Source: Tautonia marina
GTDB lineage: Bacteria; Planctomycetota; Planctomycetia; Isosphaerales; Isosphaeraceae
Reading direction: 5' to 3'
Length of the DNA stretch: 64,000 bases
Assembly: GCF_009177065.1 (NCBI RefSeq)
Contig: NZ_WEZF01000013.1
Coordinates: forward strand, 1-64,000
The position numbers and the translations under genes are program-made. Of this stretch, positions 17,059-26,156 are shown piece after piece. Every line of letters begins with the position of its first letter. Positions within the stretch are counted from its first letter, which is position 1. The notes under the pieces are model-generated. The model was not told the origin of the DNA. It made no database searches and worked only from the letters and a program-made list of their open reading frames with translations.

Positions 17059-20007
17059 CTACGATCCGCTCCCGTCGTCGAGTTGATCGGCGAGCAGTTC
17101 GATGGGGTGAACGGCGTCGATGCCGGCAAGGCCGTGGACCTGGCTGCGGCAGGAGAAGCCGGGGGCGGCGAGGAGGGCATCCGGCTCGGCTCGAACAGCG
17201 GGAAGCAGAACACGCTCGGCCAGGGCGACACTCACGTCATAATGGCCGCGTTCGTAGCCGAACGATCCGGCCATGCCGCAGCAGCCGGAATCGAGGGCGT
17301 TGACCTCAAGGCCGGGGATGCGCTTCAGCACGGCGACGGTGTCGGCGGTGCCGACGAGGGCCTTTTGCTGACAGTGACCGTGGAGCAGAACGCGATCGGA
17401 TCGGGGACGGAGCGGGAGGTCGGGGACGCGGTCGGGATCGGCGAGGAAGCGGTCGATCAGCATCGAGGCATCGGCAACGGCCAGGGCATCGGGGCCGAGG
17501 CGGAAGTCGCGGTACTCGTCGGTGAGGGTGAGCAGGCAGGAGGGCTCGCAGCCGACGATCGGGACGCCCTGGCGAGCCGCGCCGACGAGCTTCGCCACGT
17601 TCTGCTCGGCCCAGCCCCGGGCGAGGCCAAGTAAGCCCTTCGAGATGGCAGGGCGGCCACAGCAGACGAGGCCGGCGAGTTCGACGGTGTAGCCACTCGC
17701 CTCCAAAACGCGGACGGCGGCGCGGCCGATGGAGGGCTGGTTGTAGGTGGTGAAGCAGTCGTCGAGAAGGATCACGCGGCCTCGGGTGCCGGCTCTCGGG
17801 TCGGGCTGGTGGCGGCGGAACCAGCGGCGGAGGTGGTCGCGCTCGAAGGCGGGGGCGATCCGGCGGCGATCGAATCCGGCGACTTTCTCCATCAGCCAGC
17901 GGACGGAGGTGCGCTCGCGCATCCAGTTCGCCAGTGGAGCCGTGGCCGATCCCATGACGTTCAGCCGGTGAATCTGAGCAACCAGGAGCGAACCAAGGGG
18001 GACGGCTCGGGATCGGTACTTCTGATGAAGATACTCCGCCTTGAGCTTGGACATGTCGACGTTTGACGGGCACTCGGTCTTGCATGCCTTGCATTGCAGA
18101 CAGAGGTCGAGGGCCTGGTCCAGATCGGTGCTGACGAGCCCCTCGGCGGGCAAGGTGCCGGACATGACCAGACGGAGGAGGTTGGCGCGGCCTCGGGTGG
18201 AGTGGTCCTCGTCCCGGGTGACCATGTAGCTGGGGCACATGGTGCCGGTGCCGGTCTTTCGGCAAGCACCCACACCGGAACACATCTCGACGGCTCGGGC
18301 AAAACCGCCCTGGGAGGAAAAGTCGAAAGCAGTGTCGCGCGGTTCGCGGTCGGCGTGATAGTGAGGGCCAAGGCGGAGGTCGAGGCCGGGGTCGGGCTCG
18401 GCGACGACCTTGCCGGGGTTCATGAGGTTCTTCGGGTCGAACGCCTGCTTGACGGTGCGAAATGCGCCGTAGATTTCCTCGCCGAAGAGCTTGCGGTTCC
18501 ATCGGCTGCGGGCGAGGCCGTCGCCGTGCTCGCCGCTCATGGCGCCACCGAATTCGAGGACGAGGTCGGAGACCTCGGCGGCGATGGAGCGGAGTTTCTC
18601 GACCTCGTCGGGATCCTTCACATTCAAGATGGGTCGAATGTGCAAGCAACCGACATCGGCATGTCCATAGCATGAGGCGACGGTGCCGTGCCGGGCAACG
18701 AGGTCGTGGAAGCGGCGGTAGAACTCGGGGAGCTTCTCGACGGAGACGGCCGTATCTTCGACGAAGGCAACGGGCTTGGCGTCGCCGACCATCCCCATCA
18801 GGAGCGAGAGGCCAGCCTTGCGGACCTTCCAGAAGTCATCCTTGGCGGCGTCGGCCAGGGTGGTGCGGTGGCCGAGCAGACCGGGGGCCCCTTCGACGCG
18901 ACGGAGGAGGTCGTGGGCCTTCGCGGCCAGCTCGTCGGGGGTGTCGGCGTAATATTGAGCGGCAAGGACGGCCTCGGGACGACCGGTGGCGAAGGAAAGG
19001 CTTTTGGCGTACTCGGGGTTGCGGGCGGCGAGGTCGAGAATGGCGCGATCGACCATCTCGATGGCGACCGGCTCGGTTTCGAGCATCGGGAGCAGGCGGT
19101 CGAGGGCGTGGGGGATGGTGGCGAAGGACAGGACCACCAGACCTTGATGTTTTGGCGCAGGCACAAGTTTGAGTTCGGCGCCGGTGACGACGGCGAGGGT
19201 TCCCTCGGAGCCGACGATGAGCTTGGCGAGGTTGAAGGCCCAGGGGTCGTCGGGGACCTCGGGGGCCCGGATCGGCAGGCCGGGGATGAACTCGTCGAGG
19301 TTGTAGCCGCTGACGCGCCGCAGGATGGAGGGGAAGTGGCGGGCGATGGCGTCTTTGTGGTCCTTGACCACGTCGCGGACGTCGCGGTGGATGCGGCCGA
19401 GGATGCCATCGTGGCGGCAGCGTTCGGCCAGTTGGTCCGGTGAGCAAGGGCCAAGGGTGGTGGGGGTGCCGTCGGAGAGGACGACGTCGAGCGACCGGAT
19501 GGAATCGACGGTCTTGCCGAAGCGGAGGGAGCGGGCCCCGGCGGAGTTGTTGCCGATCATGCCGCCAATCGTGGCGCGATCGGTCGTGGAGACGTCGGGA
19601 CCGAACATCAGGCCGAGGGGCTTCAGCTCGGCATTGAGGCGGTCGAGCACGACACCGGGCTGAACGGAGACGGTCATCCGGTCGCGGTTGACGGTGCCGA
19701 TGCGGGTGAGATACTTCGACGTATCGAGAATAATGGCGGTGCCGATCGTTTGACCGGAAAGGCTGGTCGCGCCGCCTCGGGGGACGATCGGTACGCCTTC
19801 CTCGGCGGCGATGCGGACGGTGGCGGCCACGTCGTCGACCGTGCGGGGGACGATGACACCGACCGGCATGATCTGGTAGAGGCTGGCGTCGGTGGCGTAG
19901 AGGCCGCGGCTGCCGGGGTCGAAGCGGACCTCGGCGCGGGTGGCGTCAATCAGGCGGTCGCGGAGTCGGTTCACAACGCGGGGAGACGGCGTGGCAGTGC
20001 TGGGCAT
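17059..20007 (-). CDS. Large FAD-linked oxidoreductase with Fe-S and CCG domains (D-lactate/2-hydroxyacid dehydrogenase-like)
   Basis: 982 aa from ATG 20007; the 28 codons upstream look untranslated. Domain order: FAD-binding type 4 (about 15-230, with PRGGATSLSGQ and GGMIGNNSAGARSLRFG), FAD-oxidase C-terminal domain (to about 530, with SGEHGDG at 491-497), two 4Fe-4S motifs (CSGVGACRKTGTGTMCP at about 576 and CLQCKACKTECP), then two cysteine-rich CCG domains (GLVCCGRPA, DSGCCGMAGSFG). This fuses GlcD/Dld-like and GlcF/GlpC-like parts, as in the single-chain D-lactate dehydrogenases (Dld-II type). It likely oxidises D-lactate or another 2-hydroxyacid and passes electrons to the membrane pool. 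It stands alone. Confidence 0.9.
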   Translation of the reverse strand: MPSTATPSPRVVNRLRDRLIDATRAEVRFDPGSRGLYATDASLYQIMPVGVIVPRTVDDVAATVRIAAEEGVPIVPRGGATSLSGQTIGTAIILDTSKYLTRIGTVNRDRMTVSVQPGVVLDRLNAELKPLGLMFGPDVSTTDRATIGGMIGNNSAGARSLRFGKTVDSIRSLDVVLSDGTPTTLGPCSPDQLAERCRHDGILGRIHRDVRDVVKDHKDAIARHFPSILRRVSGYNLDEFIPGLPIRAPEVPDDPWAFNLAKLIVGSEGTLAVVTGAELKLVPAPKHQGLVVLSFATIPHALDRLLPMLETEPVAIEMVDRAILDLAARNPEYAKSLSFATGRPEAVLAAQYYADTPDELAAKAHDLLRRVEGAPGLLGHRTTLADAAKDDFWKVRKAGLSLLMGMVGDAKPVAFVEDTAVSVEKLPEFYRRFHDLVARHGTVASCYGHADVGCLHIRPILNVKDPDEVEKLRSIAAEVSDLVLEFGGAMSGEHGDGLARSRWNRKLFGEEIYGAFRTVKQAFDPKNLMNPGKVVAEPDPGLDLRLGPHYHADREPRDTAFDFSSQGGFARAVEMCSGVGACRKTGTGTMCPSYMVTRDEDHSTRGRANLLRLVMSGTLPAEGLVSTDLDQALDLCLQCKACKTECPSNVDMSKLKAEYLHQKYRSRAVPLGSLLVAQIHRLNVMGSATAPLANWMRERTSVRWLMEKVAGFDRRRIAPAFERDHLRRWFRRHQPDPRAGTRGRVILLDDCFTTYNQPSIGRAAVRVLEASGYTVELAGLVCCGRPAISKGLLGLARGWAEQNVAKLVGAARQGVPIVGCEPSCLLTLTDEYRDFRLGPDALAVADASMLIDRFLADPDRVPDLPLRPRSDRVLLHGHCQQKALVGTADTVAVLKRIPGLEVNALDSGCCGMAGSFGYERGHYDVSVALAERVLLPAVRAEPDALLAAPGFSCRSQVHGLAGIDAVHPIELLADQLDDGSGS

Positions 20008-20332
20008 CGGCGATCTCGGCGGTTCGGCCCTGGACTTCGGGCGATCCTTCGGAGAAGGGTATTGTAGGCGCCGGCAGTGCCAGGCCGCCATGCCTGGGGG
20101 CGGGGGAAAGGGATTGGGGAGGGGACCTCGCGCAGAGACGCGGAGGCGCAGAGAAGGGAGAGATGAGGATCAAGGGAGAAGGTTGGAGCGAGCAGAGGAC
20201 TGCTCCGTGGTCCTCTCTGCGACGCTGCGACGCTGCGAGGGTCTCTTATCCGTGCCCATCAATGACAAGAGCCGCAGGACCCACTCTGAGGAGGGGTCCT
20301 GCGGCCTTGATGGATCGGGAGAGATCGGTAGC
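20008..20332. other. Gene-free stretch with dispersed-repeat-like sequence
   Basis: 325 bp. It holds a CGCAGAGACGCGGAGGCGCAG unit (about 20129-20158) and a partly inverted relative, CTCTGCGACGCTGCGACGCTG (about 20215-20240), separated by a GAGCAG-AGGA-CTGCTC hairpin (20190-20205). Such 'tctgcgcctccgcgtctctgcg' sequences occur as scattered extragenic elements in several bacterial phyla (from memory). The right-hand part contains the terminator described separately. Confidence 0.5.
20271..20305 (-). terminator. Strong hairpin ending the xanthine-dehydrogenase-type operon
   Basis: Perfect 12-bp inverted repeat GCCGCAGGACCC / GGGTCCTGCGGC with an 11-nt loop, 28 bp beyond the last stop codon of the minus-strand operon. 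Read on the minus strand it is followed by TCTTGTCATT, only weakly U-rich. Confidence 0.65.
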
Positions 20333-20626
20333 TCAGAGGGCCTCGTAGCAGGACCGGGAGGGGTCGCAGCAGAGGTCTTTCTGGGCGAGGTCGTCGTCGG
20401 GCCCGAAGGCCTTGTGGGTGGAAAGGCACCAGTAGATGGTGTTGTCGTAGTCGCCGTGCGACTCGGCAGGCCCATCGGTGTAGACGTACATGCCCTTGCT
20501 CCGAAGCTTGCGGCACGTGGGGCCGAGCATCTGGTACTCAGGAGGGGGGGGCGGCTCGGGAGTGGGCTCGGGCTCGGGAACGACCGCGGGGTCGGGCTCG
20601 AGGCCGGGCTCGGGCTTCGGTTTCAT
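20333..20626 (-). CDS. Small Pro-rich, Cys-containing protein, last gene of the xdh-type operon
   Basis: 97 aa from ATG 20626, 13 bp after the stop of the FAD-subunit gene. The first third is a Pro/Glu repeat (KPKPEPGLEPDP...PEPEPTPEPPPPPEY). The rest is a small domain with CRKLRSKGMYVYTDGP, TIYWCLSTHKAFGPD and KDLCCDPSRSCYEA, giving five cysteines. No metal-cluster spacing is recognised. Its tight position suggests a role with the molybdenum enzyme, perhaps as accessory or electron-transfer partner, but this is inference. A strong hairpin follows. Confidence 0.75.
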   Translation of the reverse strand: MKPKPEPGLEPDPAVVPEPEPTPEPPPPPEYQMLGPTCRKLRSKGMYVYTDGPAESHGDYDNTIYWCLSTHKAFGPDDDLAQKDLCCDPSRSCYEAL

Positions 20627-20639
20627 GGATCGCACGGGG

Positions 20640-21716
20640 TCAGGCCTCCGTGTTGGACCAGTACTCATCTCCGGCGGCCCGGAGCAGGGCGCGCTTGACG
20701 GCGGTCTTGACCAGGGGGACCTTGTAGGCGTTTTTCGAGAGAGGCTGGGCTCCCTCGGTGGCGGCCTGGCCGGCGGCGGCGGCGGTCTCGCGGTTCAGTT
20801 CCTTGCCGGCGATGGCGGCCTCGGCAGCCTTGGGCCGGTAGGGGACTGGGGCGACGCCGCCGAGGATGATCGACGGCTCGCCGCCGTTCTCGGGCACGCA
20901 GACGGCGGCCATGACGATCGGCCAGTCGTGCGAGAGCTTCTGGCGGATCTCGTAAAACGCGTTCTTGCCCTTCGGCTCGGGCACGAGAATGCGGGTGATG
21001 ACCTCGCCGGTGGTGAGGGTCAGCTCGCGGTCGCCTTCCTCCTTTGGAACCTGGTAGAGGTCCATCACGGGGATGGTCCGGGAGCCGTCGGGGCCGACGA
21101 TCTCGGCCTCGGCGCCGAGGGCGATGAGGGCCGGGGCGAGGTTCGACGGAGTGACGAACAGGGCGTCGCCGTCGGTCATGAAGATGGCGTGGTAGCGGTT
21201 GTCGCCGTTGCGAACGAGGTGCCCGTTCTCGGGCTGGCCGACGAGGTCGATGTTGTAGGGGGCGAATTCCCCTTCGAGCTCGCGGACGAGCTTGGCCTCG
21301 GCATCGCCGGTGCGCTGGCCGCCGAGCAGGCCGAAGCCGGTTCGGTAATACCAGCAGCGCGGGCGCTGAAGAAGGTTGCCGGCCACCGTCGCCATGTTCC
21401 GGATCTGAGGCGTGGCGATGGAGCGGGCGGCCTGCTTGATGGCCGGGTACTTCTCGGCGATCGTGTCGTCTTCGAGCAGTTCGGCCAGGGTGGTGCCGGC
21501 GCCGATGACGAGCTTACCGCCCTCGGTCCGGATGCCGCGGAAGGTGTCGTCCTCAATGTCCTTGAGGTAAACGACCCGATCGGGGCTGGAGATATAATCC
21601 TTCATGCGGCAGAGCAGATCGGTGCCGCCGGAAAGACCCTCGCTGGACTCGGCGCCGGCCAGGGCCTGAACGGCCTGCTCGACGCTGGTCGGGCTGGCGT
21701 ATTCAAAGGCTTTCAT
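20640..21716 (-). CDS. Xanthine dehydrogenase family, FAD-binding subunit (XdhB/YagS/CoxM-like)
   Basis: 358 aa. The N-terminus KAFEYASPTSVEQAVQAL and LSGGTDLLCRMKDY are the FAD-binding motifs of the medium subunit. ATPQIRNMATVAGNLLQRPRCWYYR is the second FAD-contact region and matches the YagS branch, which has a CWYYR stretch with a cysteine that in YagS-type proteins takes part in an extra Fe-S cluster (from memory). The C-terminal CO-dehydrogenase flavoprotein domain covers about 215-350. It transfers electrons from the Mo/2Fe-2S subunits to its acceptor. It lies 109 bp after the Mo-subunit gene. Confidence 0.93.
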   Translation of the reverse strand: MKAFEYASPTSVEQAVQALAGAESSEGLSGGTDLLCRMKDYISSPDRVVYLKDIEDDTFRGIRTEGGKLVIGAGTTLAELLEDDTIAEKYPAIKQAARSIATPQIRNMATVAGNLLQRPRCWYYRTGFGLLGGQRTGDAEAKLVRELEGEFAPYNIDLVGQPENGHLVRNGDNRYHAIFMTDGDALFVTPSNLAPALIALGAEAEIVGPDGSRTIPVMDLYQVPKEEGDRELTLTTGEVITRILVPEPKGKNAFYEIRQKLSHDWPIVMAAVCVPENGGEPSIILGGVAPVPYRPKAAEAAIAGKELNRETAAAAGQAATEGAQPLSKNAYKVPLVKTAVKRALLRAAGDEYWSNTEA

Positions 21717-21825
21717 AGGTTCTGATTGCTCCTCGGAATGATCGGATCGGCCGGGGCGGCAGGAGGGGAACCGCGGCGAGCGATCACCGCGGTTCCGGCG
21801 TCCACCGCCCGTTTGAGATCGCGAA

Positions 21826-23985
21826 TCAGGCCTTGGCCAGGGCGTTGAGGACGTTCATGGGGGTCATGGGGAAGTGTGGGACACGGGTGCCGAGGGCGTT
21901 GGCCACGGCGTTGCCGATGGCGGCGGCGGTGGCGATCGTCGGCGGCTCGCCGACGCCGATCACGCCTCGCTTGCGCATCTGCTCGTTGTCGAAGGGAATG
22001 ATGTCGATCTCGGGGATGTCGCTGGCGCCGGCGAGCTTGTACAGCTCCATGTCGGGGTTCAGCGAGAGGCCGGTCGAGGGGTCCATGACCAGTTCTTCAA
22101 ACAGGCCATAGTTCAATCCCATGATCACGCCGCCATAAACCTGGCTTTTCCAGGTCATCATGTTCAGGATCAGGCCGGTGTCCTGAACGGCGACGATCTT
22201 GTTGAGCTTGACGACGCCGGTTTCGGTGTCGACGGTCAGGTCAACGAACTGGCAGCCGCCGACGCCCTGAGCAGTCAGGCCCTCGGAGAAGCTGCCGGTG
22301 ACGTTGATCGGCATGGTGCCGAGCTTCCGGCAGGCGTCCTTCCAGGGAACCTCTCGCTCACCCTTGACGAGGATCACGCCCTCGCCGATGGACAAATCGC
22401 CCGGTTCGGCGTCGAGCGCACCGGCGATGCGCTTGAACAGCAGGTCGCGGGCTTCGAGGGCGGCGTTGTAGGCCGGTGGGGCCATCGACGGGGTCGTGGT
22501 CGATCCGCCGGAGGCCTGGCCGGGGGGGAACTGCGAGTTGCCGATGTTGGAGTTGATGTCGGTCGTTTTGAGACCGAGCACCTCGGCGGCGATCTGGGCC
22601 AGGACGGTCCGGCAGCCGGTGCCGATGTCCTGGGTCGCGCTGCGCAGCTCGACCGAGCCGTCGGGGTTGATGATGCAGGTGACCTGCTTGTCGTCTCGGC
22701 CGCCGCCGCCCCACTGGTGCAGGGCCATGCCGAAGCCGCGCTTGATCGGGCCTTCGGCCTTGGCGTTCTCGGCGCGGGACTTGCGCTGATTCCAGCCGAT
22801 GGCCTCGGTCCCGAGCTTGATCTGCTCGCGGTAGATCTCGCTGCGGTTCAAGGGTTCGCCGGACCCGCTGGGGACGGTGTCTTGCTCGGCGAGGCTGGCG
22901 AGGCGCATCTGCAGGGGGTCGATGCCCATTTTCTCGGCCAGGTCGTCGAGGGCCGATTCCATGATGAGGCAGCCCTGGGGGTGCCCCGGGGCTCGCATGG
23001 CTCGGGCGTTGCCGCCGTTGACGCGGATGTCGGTATGCTGGCGGCGGCTGTTGGGCACCTCGTAGACGTAGGGCAAGGGGAAGGCGGCCCCTCGGGAGAT
23101 GCCGCCGGTGCCGGCGGTCTCGGCGATCAGGGCGGAGAGCTTGCCGTCCTTGTCGGCGGCGAGCGTCAGCTTGGCCGAGGCGCTGGGCCGGTTGCCGGCG
23201 GTCAGGTGTTCCTGGACACGGTCGAGGAACAGCCAGACGGGCCTGCCGGTCTTCTTGGCCAGTTCACCCGCGGCGACCCCCCAGGTATCGGCGCCGAACT
23301 TCGAGCCGAAGCCGCCGCCCATGACGGGGGTGAGGACGGTGACGTCGGTGGCCGGGACGTTGAAGGCACCGGCCATTTCGGACTCGACACCGTCGACGTT
23401 CTGGGTGCTCGACCAGACGGTCATCTTGGCGTCGCCGTCCCATCGGACGACCTGTCCGTGGGTTTCGAGGCAGACGTGGGTGATGACCGGGACGGAGTAC
23501 TCTCCTTCGATGCTGGCGGCGGCCTCCTTGAGGGCGGCGTCGGGGTCGCCGTCTTCCTGGGCGCGGCCGGCCTGGGTGTTGCCGCGAGGGGTGAGGCGGG
23601 GTGCCCCGTCGGCGAGGGCCTGGGCCTCGGTGACGGCGTGGGGCAGGACCTCGAACTCGATGGCGATGGCGCGGCAGCCGTCTCGGGCGATTTCCTCGCT
23701 CTCGGCGGCGACGGCGGCGATTTCCTCGCCGTGGTAGCGGAGGGTCGCCCCTTCGTTGGCGATCAGGTGCACGCCCTTGACGCCGGGGATGGCCTCGGCC
23801 TTCGACGTGTCGATCTTGACGATCTTCGCGTGGGCGTGAGGGCTATGAAGCACGGCGGCGAACAGGAGGCCGTCGGGCCGTTCGTCGGAGGGGTACTTGG
23901 CGCGGCCGGAGGCCTTGGCCAGGCCGTCGAGCCGGGGAACGCCTTCGCCGATGAGACGCGGGTTATCGGGCCACAGTGCTGCCAT
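21826..23985 (-). CDS. Xanthine dehydrogenase family, molybdopterin-binding subunit (YagR-like)
   Basis: 719 aa. The N-terminal aldehyde oxidase/xanthine dehydrogenase a/b hammerhead starts with IGEGVPRLDGLAKASGRAKYPSD. The molybdopterin-binding domain has VMGGGFGSKFG, GGNARAMRAPGHPQ and QDIGTGCRTVLAQIAAE. The catalytic glutamate is in RGVIGVGEPPTIATAAAIGNAVANA near the C-terminus. Length matches the short (about 730 aa) YagR type rather than eukaryotic-like fusions. It hydroxylates an aldehyde or N-heterocycle; the substrate is not readable. It is 3 bp from the 2Fe-2S subunit gene. The 2Fe-2S subunit has a Tat signal, so the complex is probably periplasmic. Confidence 0.94.
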   Translation of the reverse strand: MAALWPDNPRLIGEGVPRLDGLAKASGRAKYPSDERPDGLLFAAVLHSPHAHAKIVKIDTSKAEAIPGVKGVHLIANEGATLRYHGEEIAAVAAESEEIARDGCRAIAIEFEVLPHAVTEAQALADGAPRLTPRGNTQAGRAQEDGDPDAALKEAAASIEGEYSVPVITHVCLETHGQVVRWDGDAKMTVWSSTQNVDGVESEMAGAFNVPATDVTVLTPVMGGGFGSKFGADTWGVAAGELAKKTGRPVWLFLDRVQEHLTAGNRPSASAKLTLAADKDGKLSALIAETAGTGGISRGAAFPLPYVYEVPNSRRQHTDIRVNGGNARAMRAPGHPQGCLIMESALDDLAEKMGIDPLQMRLASLAEQDTVPSGSGEPLNRSEIYREQIKLGTEAIGWNQRKSRAENAKAEGPIKRGFGMALHQWGGGGRDDKQVTCIINPDGSVELRSATQDIGTGCRTVLAQIAAEVLGLKTTDINSNIGNSQFPPGQASGGSTTTPSMAPPAYNAALEARDLLFKRIAGALDAEPGDLSIGEGVILVKGEREVPWKDACRKLGTMPINVTGSFSEGLTAQGVGGCQFVDLTVDTETGVVKLNKIVAVQDTGLILNMMTWKSQVYGGVIMGLNYGLFEELVMDPSTGLSLNPDMELYKLAGASDIPEIDIIPFDNEQMRKRGVIGVGEPPTIATAAAIGNAVANALGTRVPHFPMTPMNVLNALAKA

Positions 23986-23988
23986 GAC

Positions 23989-24648
23989 TCAGGCCCCTCC
24001 TTTCTTCATCGCCTTGGCGGCGTCGAGCGCCGCCTGGAAGACACCGATGTAGGTGCCGCATCGGCAAATGTTCCCGTCGAGCCCTTGCTTGATGTCGTCA
24101 AGCGTCGGCTCCTGGCCGGGGTTCTTTTCGAGCCAGGCCTGGCAGGCGGTGACGAACCCGGGGGTGCAGTAACCGCACATCAGGGCGTCGTTCTGGTGGA
24201 AGGCGTGGGGAACGCTTCCCTCGTCGGTTTCGAAGCTTTCGAGCGTGCGGACCTCGTGATCGGCGCAGGAGATGGCCAGGGTCGTGCAGGAGTACACGGC
24301 GTCGCCATCAAGAATGACGGTGCAGGCACCGCAGCTGGCCCGGTCGCAGACGCGCTTCGGGCCGGTGACGCCGAGGCGATTGCGGAGCGTGTCCAGCAGG
24401 GTCGAGCGGGGCTCGATGGTGACGCTCATCGCCTCGCCATTGACCTTCAGCTCGATCGGGCAGGTGCCGGAATAGATCGCCACGCCGTCGGTTTCGGAGA
24501 CGTCGGCGCGGGCCTCGTGCATCGCCGTCTCGGCCGAGGTGGCCATCACGGCGCCGGCGGCGGCCAGGCTCGAGCCGCGCAAGAAGTCGCGGCGGCTGTG
24601 GCCCGGTCGTGGTAATTCGGCCGGTGCCTTGTGGTCTTCTGGTGGCAT
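23989..24648 (-). CDS. Xanthine dehydrogenase family, 2Fe-2S subunit with Tat signal (YagT-like)
   Basis: 219 aa from ATG 24648, with GGGAGG 8 nt upstream; the frame is open further upstream without support. Twin-arginine signal HSRRDFLRGSSLAAAGAVM. The plant-type ferredoxin motif CDRASCGACTVILDGDAVYSC is followed by the helical second cluster domain CGYCTPGFV...CRCGTY. Together these bind the two 2Fe-2S clusters of the family. As in E. coli YagTSR, only the small subunit carries the export signal and the other subunits would be co-exported. First gene of a four-gene operon (2Fe-2S, Mo, FAD, small protein). Confidence 0.94.
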   Translation of the reverse strand: MPPEDHKAPAELPRPGHSRRDFLRGSSLAAAGAVMATSAETAMHEARADVSETDGVAIYSGTCPIELKVNGEAMSVTIEPRSTLLDTLRNRLGVTGPKRVCDRASCGACTVILDGDAVYSCTTLAISCADHEVRTLESFETDEGSVPHAFHQNDALMCGYCTPGFVTACQAWLEKNPGQEPTLDDIKQGLDGNICRCGTYIGVFQAALDAAKAMKKGGA

Positions 24649-24932
24649 CGAGGGGGACCTCCCTGGGATCGAGAACGTGTCGCGGATGATGCCGACACGC
24701 GCGGTCCGCAATGCTTCGGGCGGAGAACCGCGCAGGATGCACTATCGTCGGCTGGTCGGTCGTTGGCAAGAGTCGGCTCCCCGAAAAACGCGCGGTTCTT
24801 TTTGGTTCGGCCCGGTTCAGGGTGTTCATGAGAGAACGAAAGGATTGCGACGGCCCCCGACGGAGACGAGCTGCGGTCGATCGGCGCGGGGAGGCCCGAT
24901 CTGCTATGATCGCAAGCCTCGAAGGAGGACCG

Positions 24933-26087
24933 ATGCCGGAGCATGAGACTGCGGATGTTGTCGTCGTCGGCGGCGGAGTGGTGGGGCTGTCGATCGCCTA
25001 TGTGCTGGCCACCGAGGGGCTGCGCCCGGTCGTGCTCGACCGCCGGGAGCTGGGTCGAGAGGCGAGCTGGGCCGGAGCGGGGATCATCGCCCCCGGCTCG
25101 GACAAACCGCACCCGTTGCCGATGGCCCGTCTGCGAACCCGAAGCGCCGAGCTGTACCCCAACTGGTCGGAACGGCTCCGCGAGCTGACCGGCATCGACA
25201 ACGGCTACCGGCGCTGCGGGGCCGTCGATGTGGCGCTCGACGCCAAGCAAGAAAACGACCTGAAGGCCGCCGCGGGGCGCTGGCGATCGGAGGGGATCGC
25301 CTTCGAACGTCTGGAGCCGGGGGACTTTGCCCGGGTCGAGCCGAGCCTCAGCCCCGAGCTTCGGGTGGCGTACTTCGTGCCCGATCGGGCCCAGGTGCGT
25401 AACCCGAGACATCTGCAGGCGCTGGCGACCGCCTGCGAACGGCTCGGGGGTCGGCTGCGTCCGGGGGTCCCCTGCACCGGGTTTGCAATGTCGAGGGGGA
25501 AGGTGGAGGCGGTGCAGACGCCCGGGGGGCCGATCCGTTGCGGAACGGCGGTCGTCTCGGCTGGTCCCTGGACCGAAGGGCTGCTCGGCCCGCTGGGCGT
25601 GCGCGTGCCGACCCCGCCGATCAAGGGGCAGATCGTTCTGCTGAACAGTCATCGCCCGATCTTGCAGCGGATTGTCGAGCTGGAAGACCGCTATCTGGTG
25701 CCCCGAGACGACGGTCGGGTGCTGGTGGGGGCGACCGAGGAGGACGCGGGCTTTGAGACGAAGCCGACGGCCTCGGTAGCGCGCGACCTGATCGACCTGG
25801 CGATCCGGCTTTGCCCGGTGCTGGCCGAGGCCTCGGTGGAAACCACCTGGGCCGGGCTGCGGCCAGGGAGCATGGACACGAGGCCGATTCTCGGTTGGGC
25901 TCCGGAGGTGGGCAACCTGCTGATCGCCACCGGACACCGCCGCGCGGGCTTGCAGCTTTCTCCGGCCTCGGCCGAGGTGGTGGCCGACTTGATTCTGGGC
26001 CGAACGCCGTCGCTCGATGTGGCCGACTTCCGGCCGGATCGTCCGGCGGCCTCGACTCCCTCGCCCCCCGACGCGTTCCGGTCCTGA
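24933..26087 (+). CDS. thiO: Glycine oxidase ThiO-like FAD-dependent amine oxidase
   Basis: 384 aa. GAAGGAGG lies 4 nt before ATG 24933, fixing the start. DVVVVGGGVVGLSIAYVLATEG is the FAD dinucleotide-binding motif at the N-terminus (about 7-28). ELGREASWAGAGIIAPGS follows, as in glycine oxidases. The C-terminal part has EDRYLVPRDDGRVLVGATEEDAGF, TTWAGLRPGSMDTRPILG and ATGHRRAGLQLSP. ThiO makes the dehydroglycine used for the thiazole of thiamine. No thi genes are adjacent, so a related D-amino-acid or sarcosine oxidase activity is possible. Confidence 0.88.
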   Translation: MPEHETADVVVVGGGVVGLSIAYVLATEGLRPVVLDRRELGREASWAGAGIIAPGSDKPHPLPMARLRTRSAELYPNWSERLRELTGIDNGYRRCGAVDVALDAKQENDLKAAAGRWRSEGIAFERLEPGDFARVEPSLSPELRVAYFVPDRAQVRNPRHLQALATACERLGGRLRPGVPCTGFAMSRGKVEAVQTPGGPIRCGTAVVSAGPWTEGLLGPLGVRVPTPPIKGQIVLLNSHRPILQRIVELEDRYLVPRDDGRVLVGATEEDAGFETKPTASVARDLIDLAIRLCPVLAEASVETTWAGLRPGSMDTRPILGWAPEVGNLLIATGHRRAGLQLSPASAEVVADLILGRTPSLDVADFRPDRPAASTPSPPDAFRS

Positions 26088-26156
26088 ACGGTCGGCCCTG
26101 GCGAGCCTCGCGGGGCCGGCTCGTTTTGACAATGCTTGTCTGGAAACGAGAAGGCC

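Noticed and set aside
21874-24615. Very long + strand open frame (over 900 codons) opposite the xanthine-dehydrogenase-type subunits
   Set aside because: It is the mirror of a GC-rich real gene (third-position GC keeps the antisense frame open), low-complexity Gly/Val/Asp-rich, with no family motif, whereas the minus-strand proteins carry full motifs.
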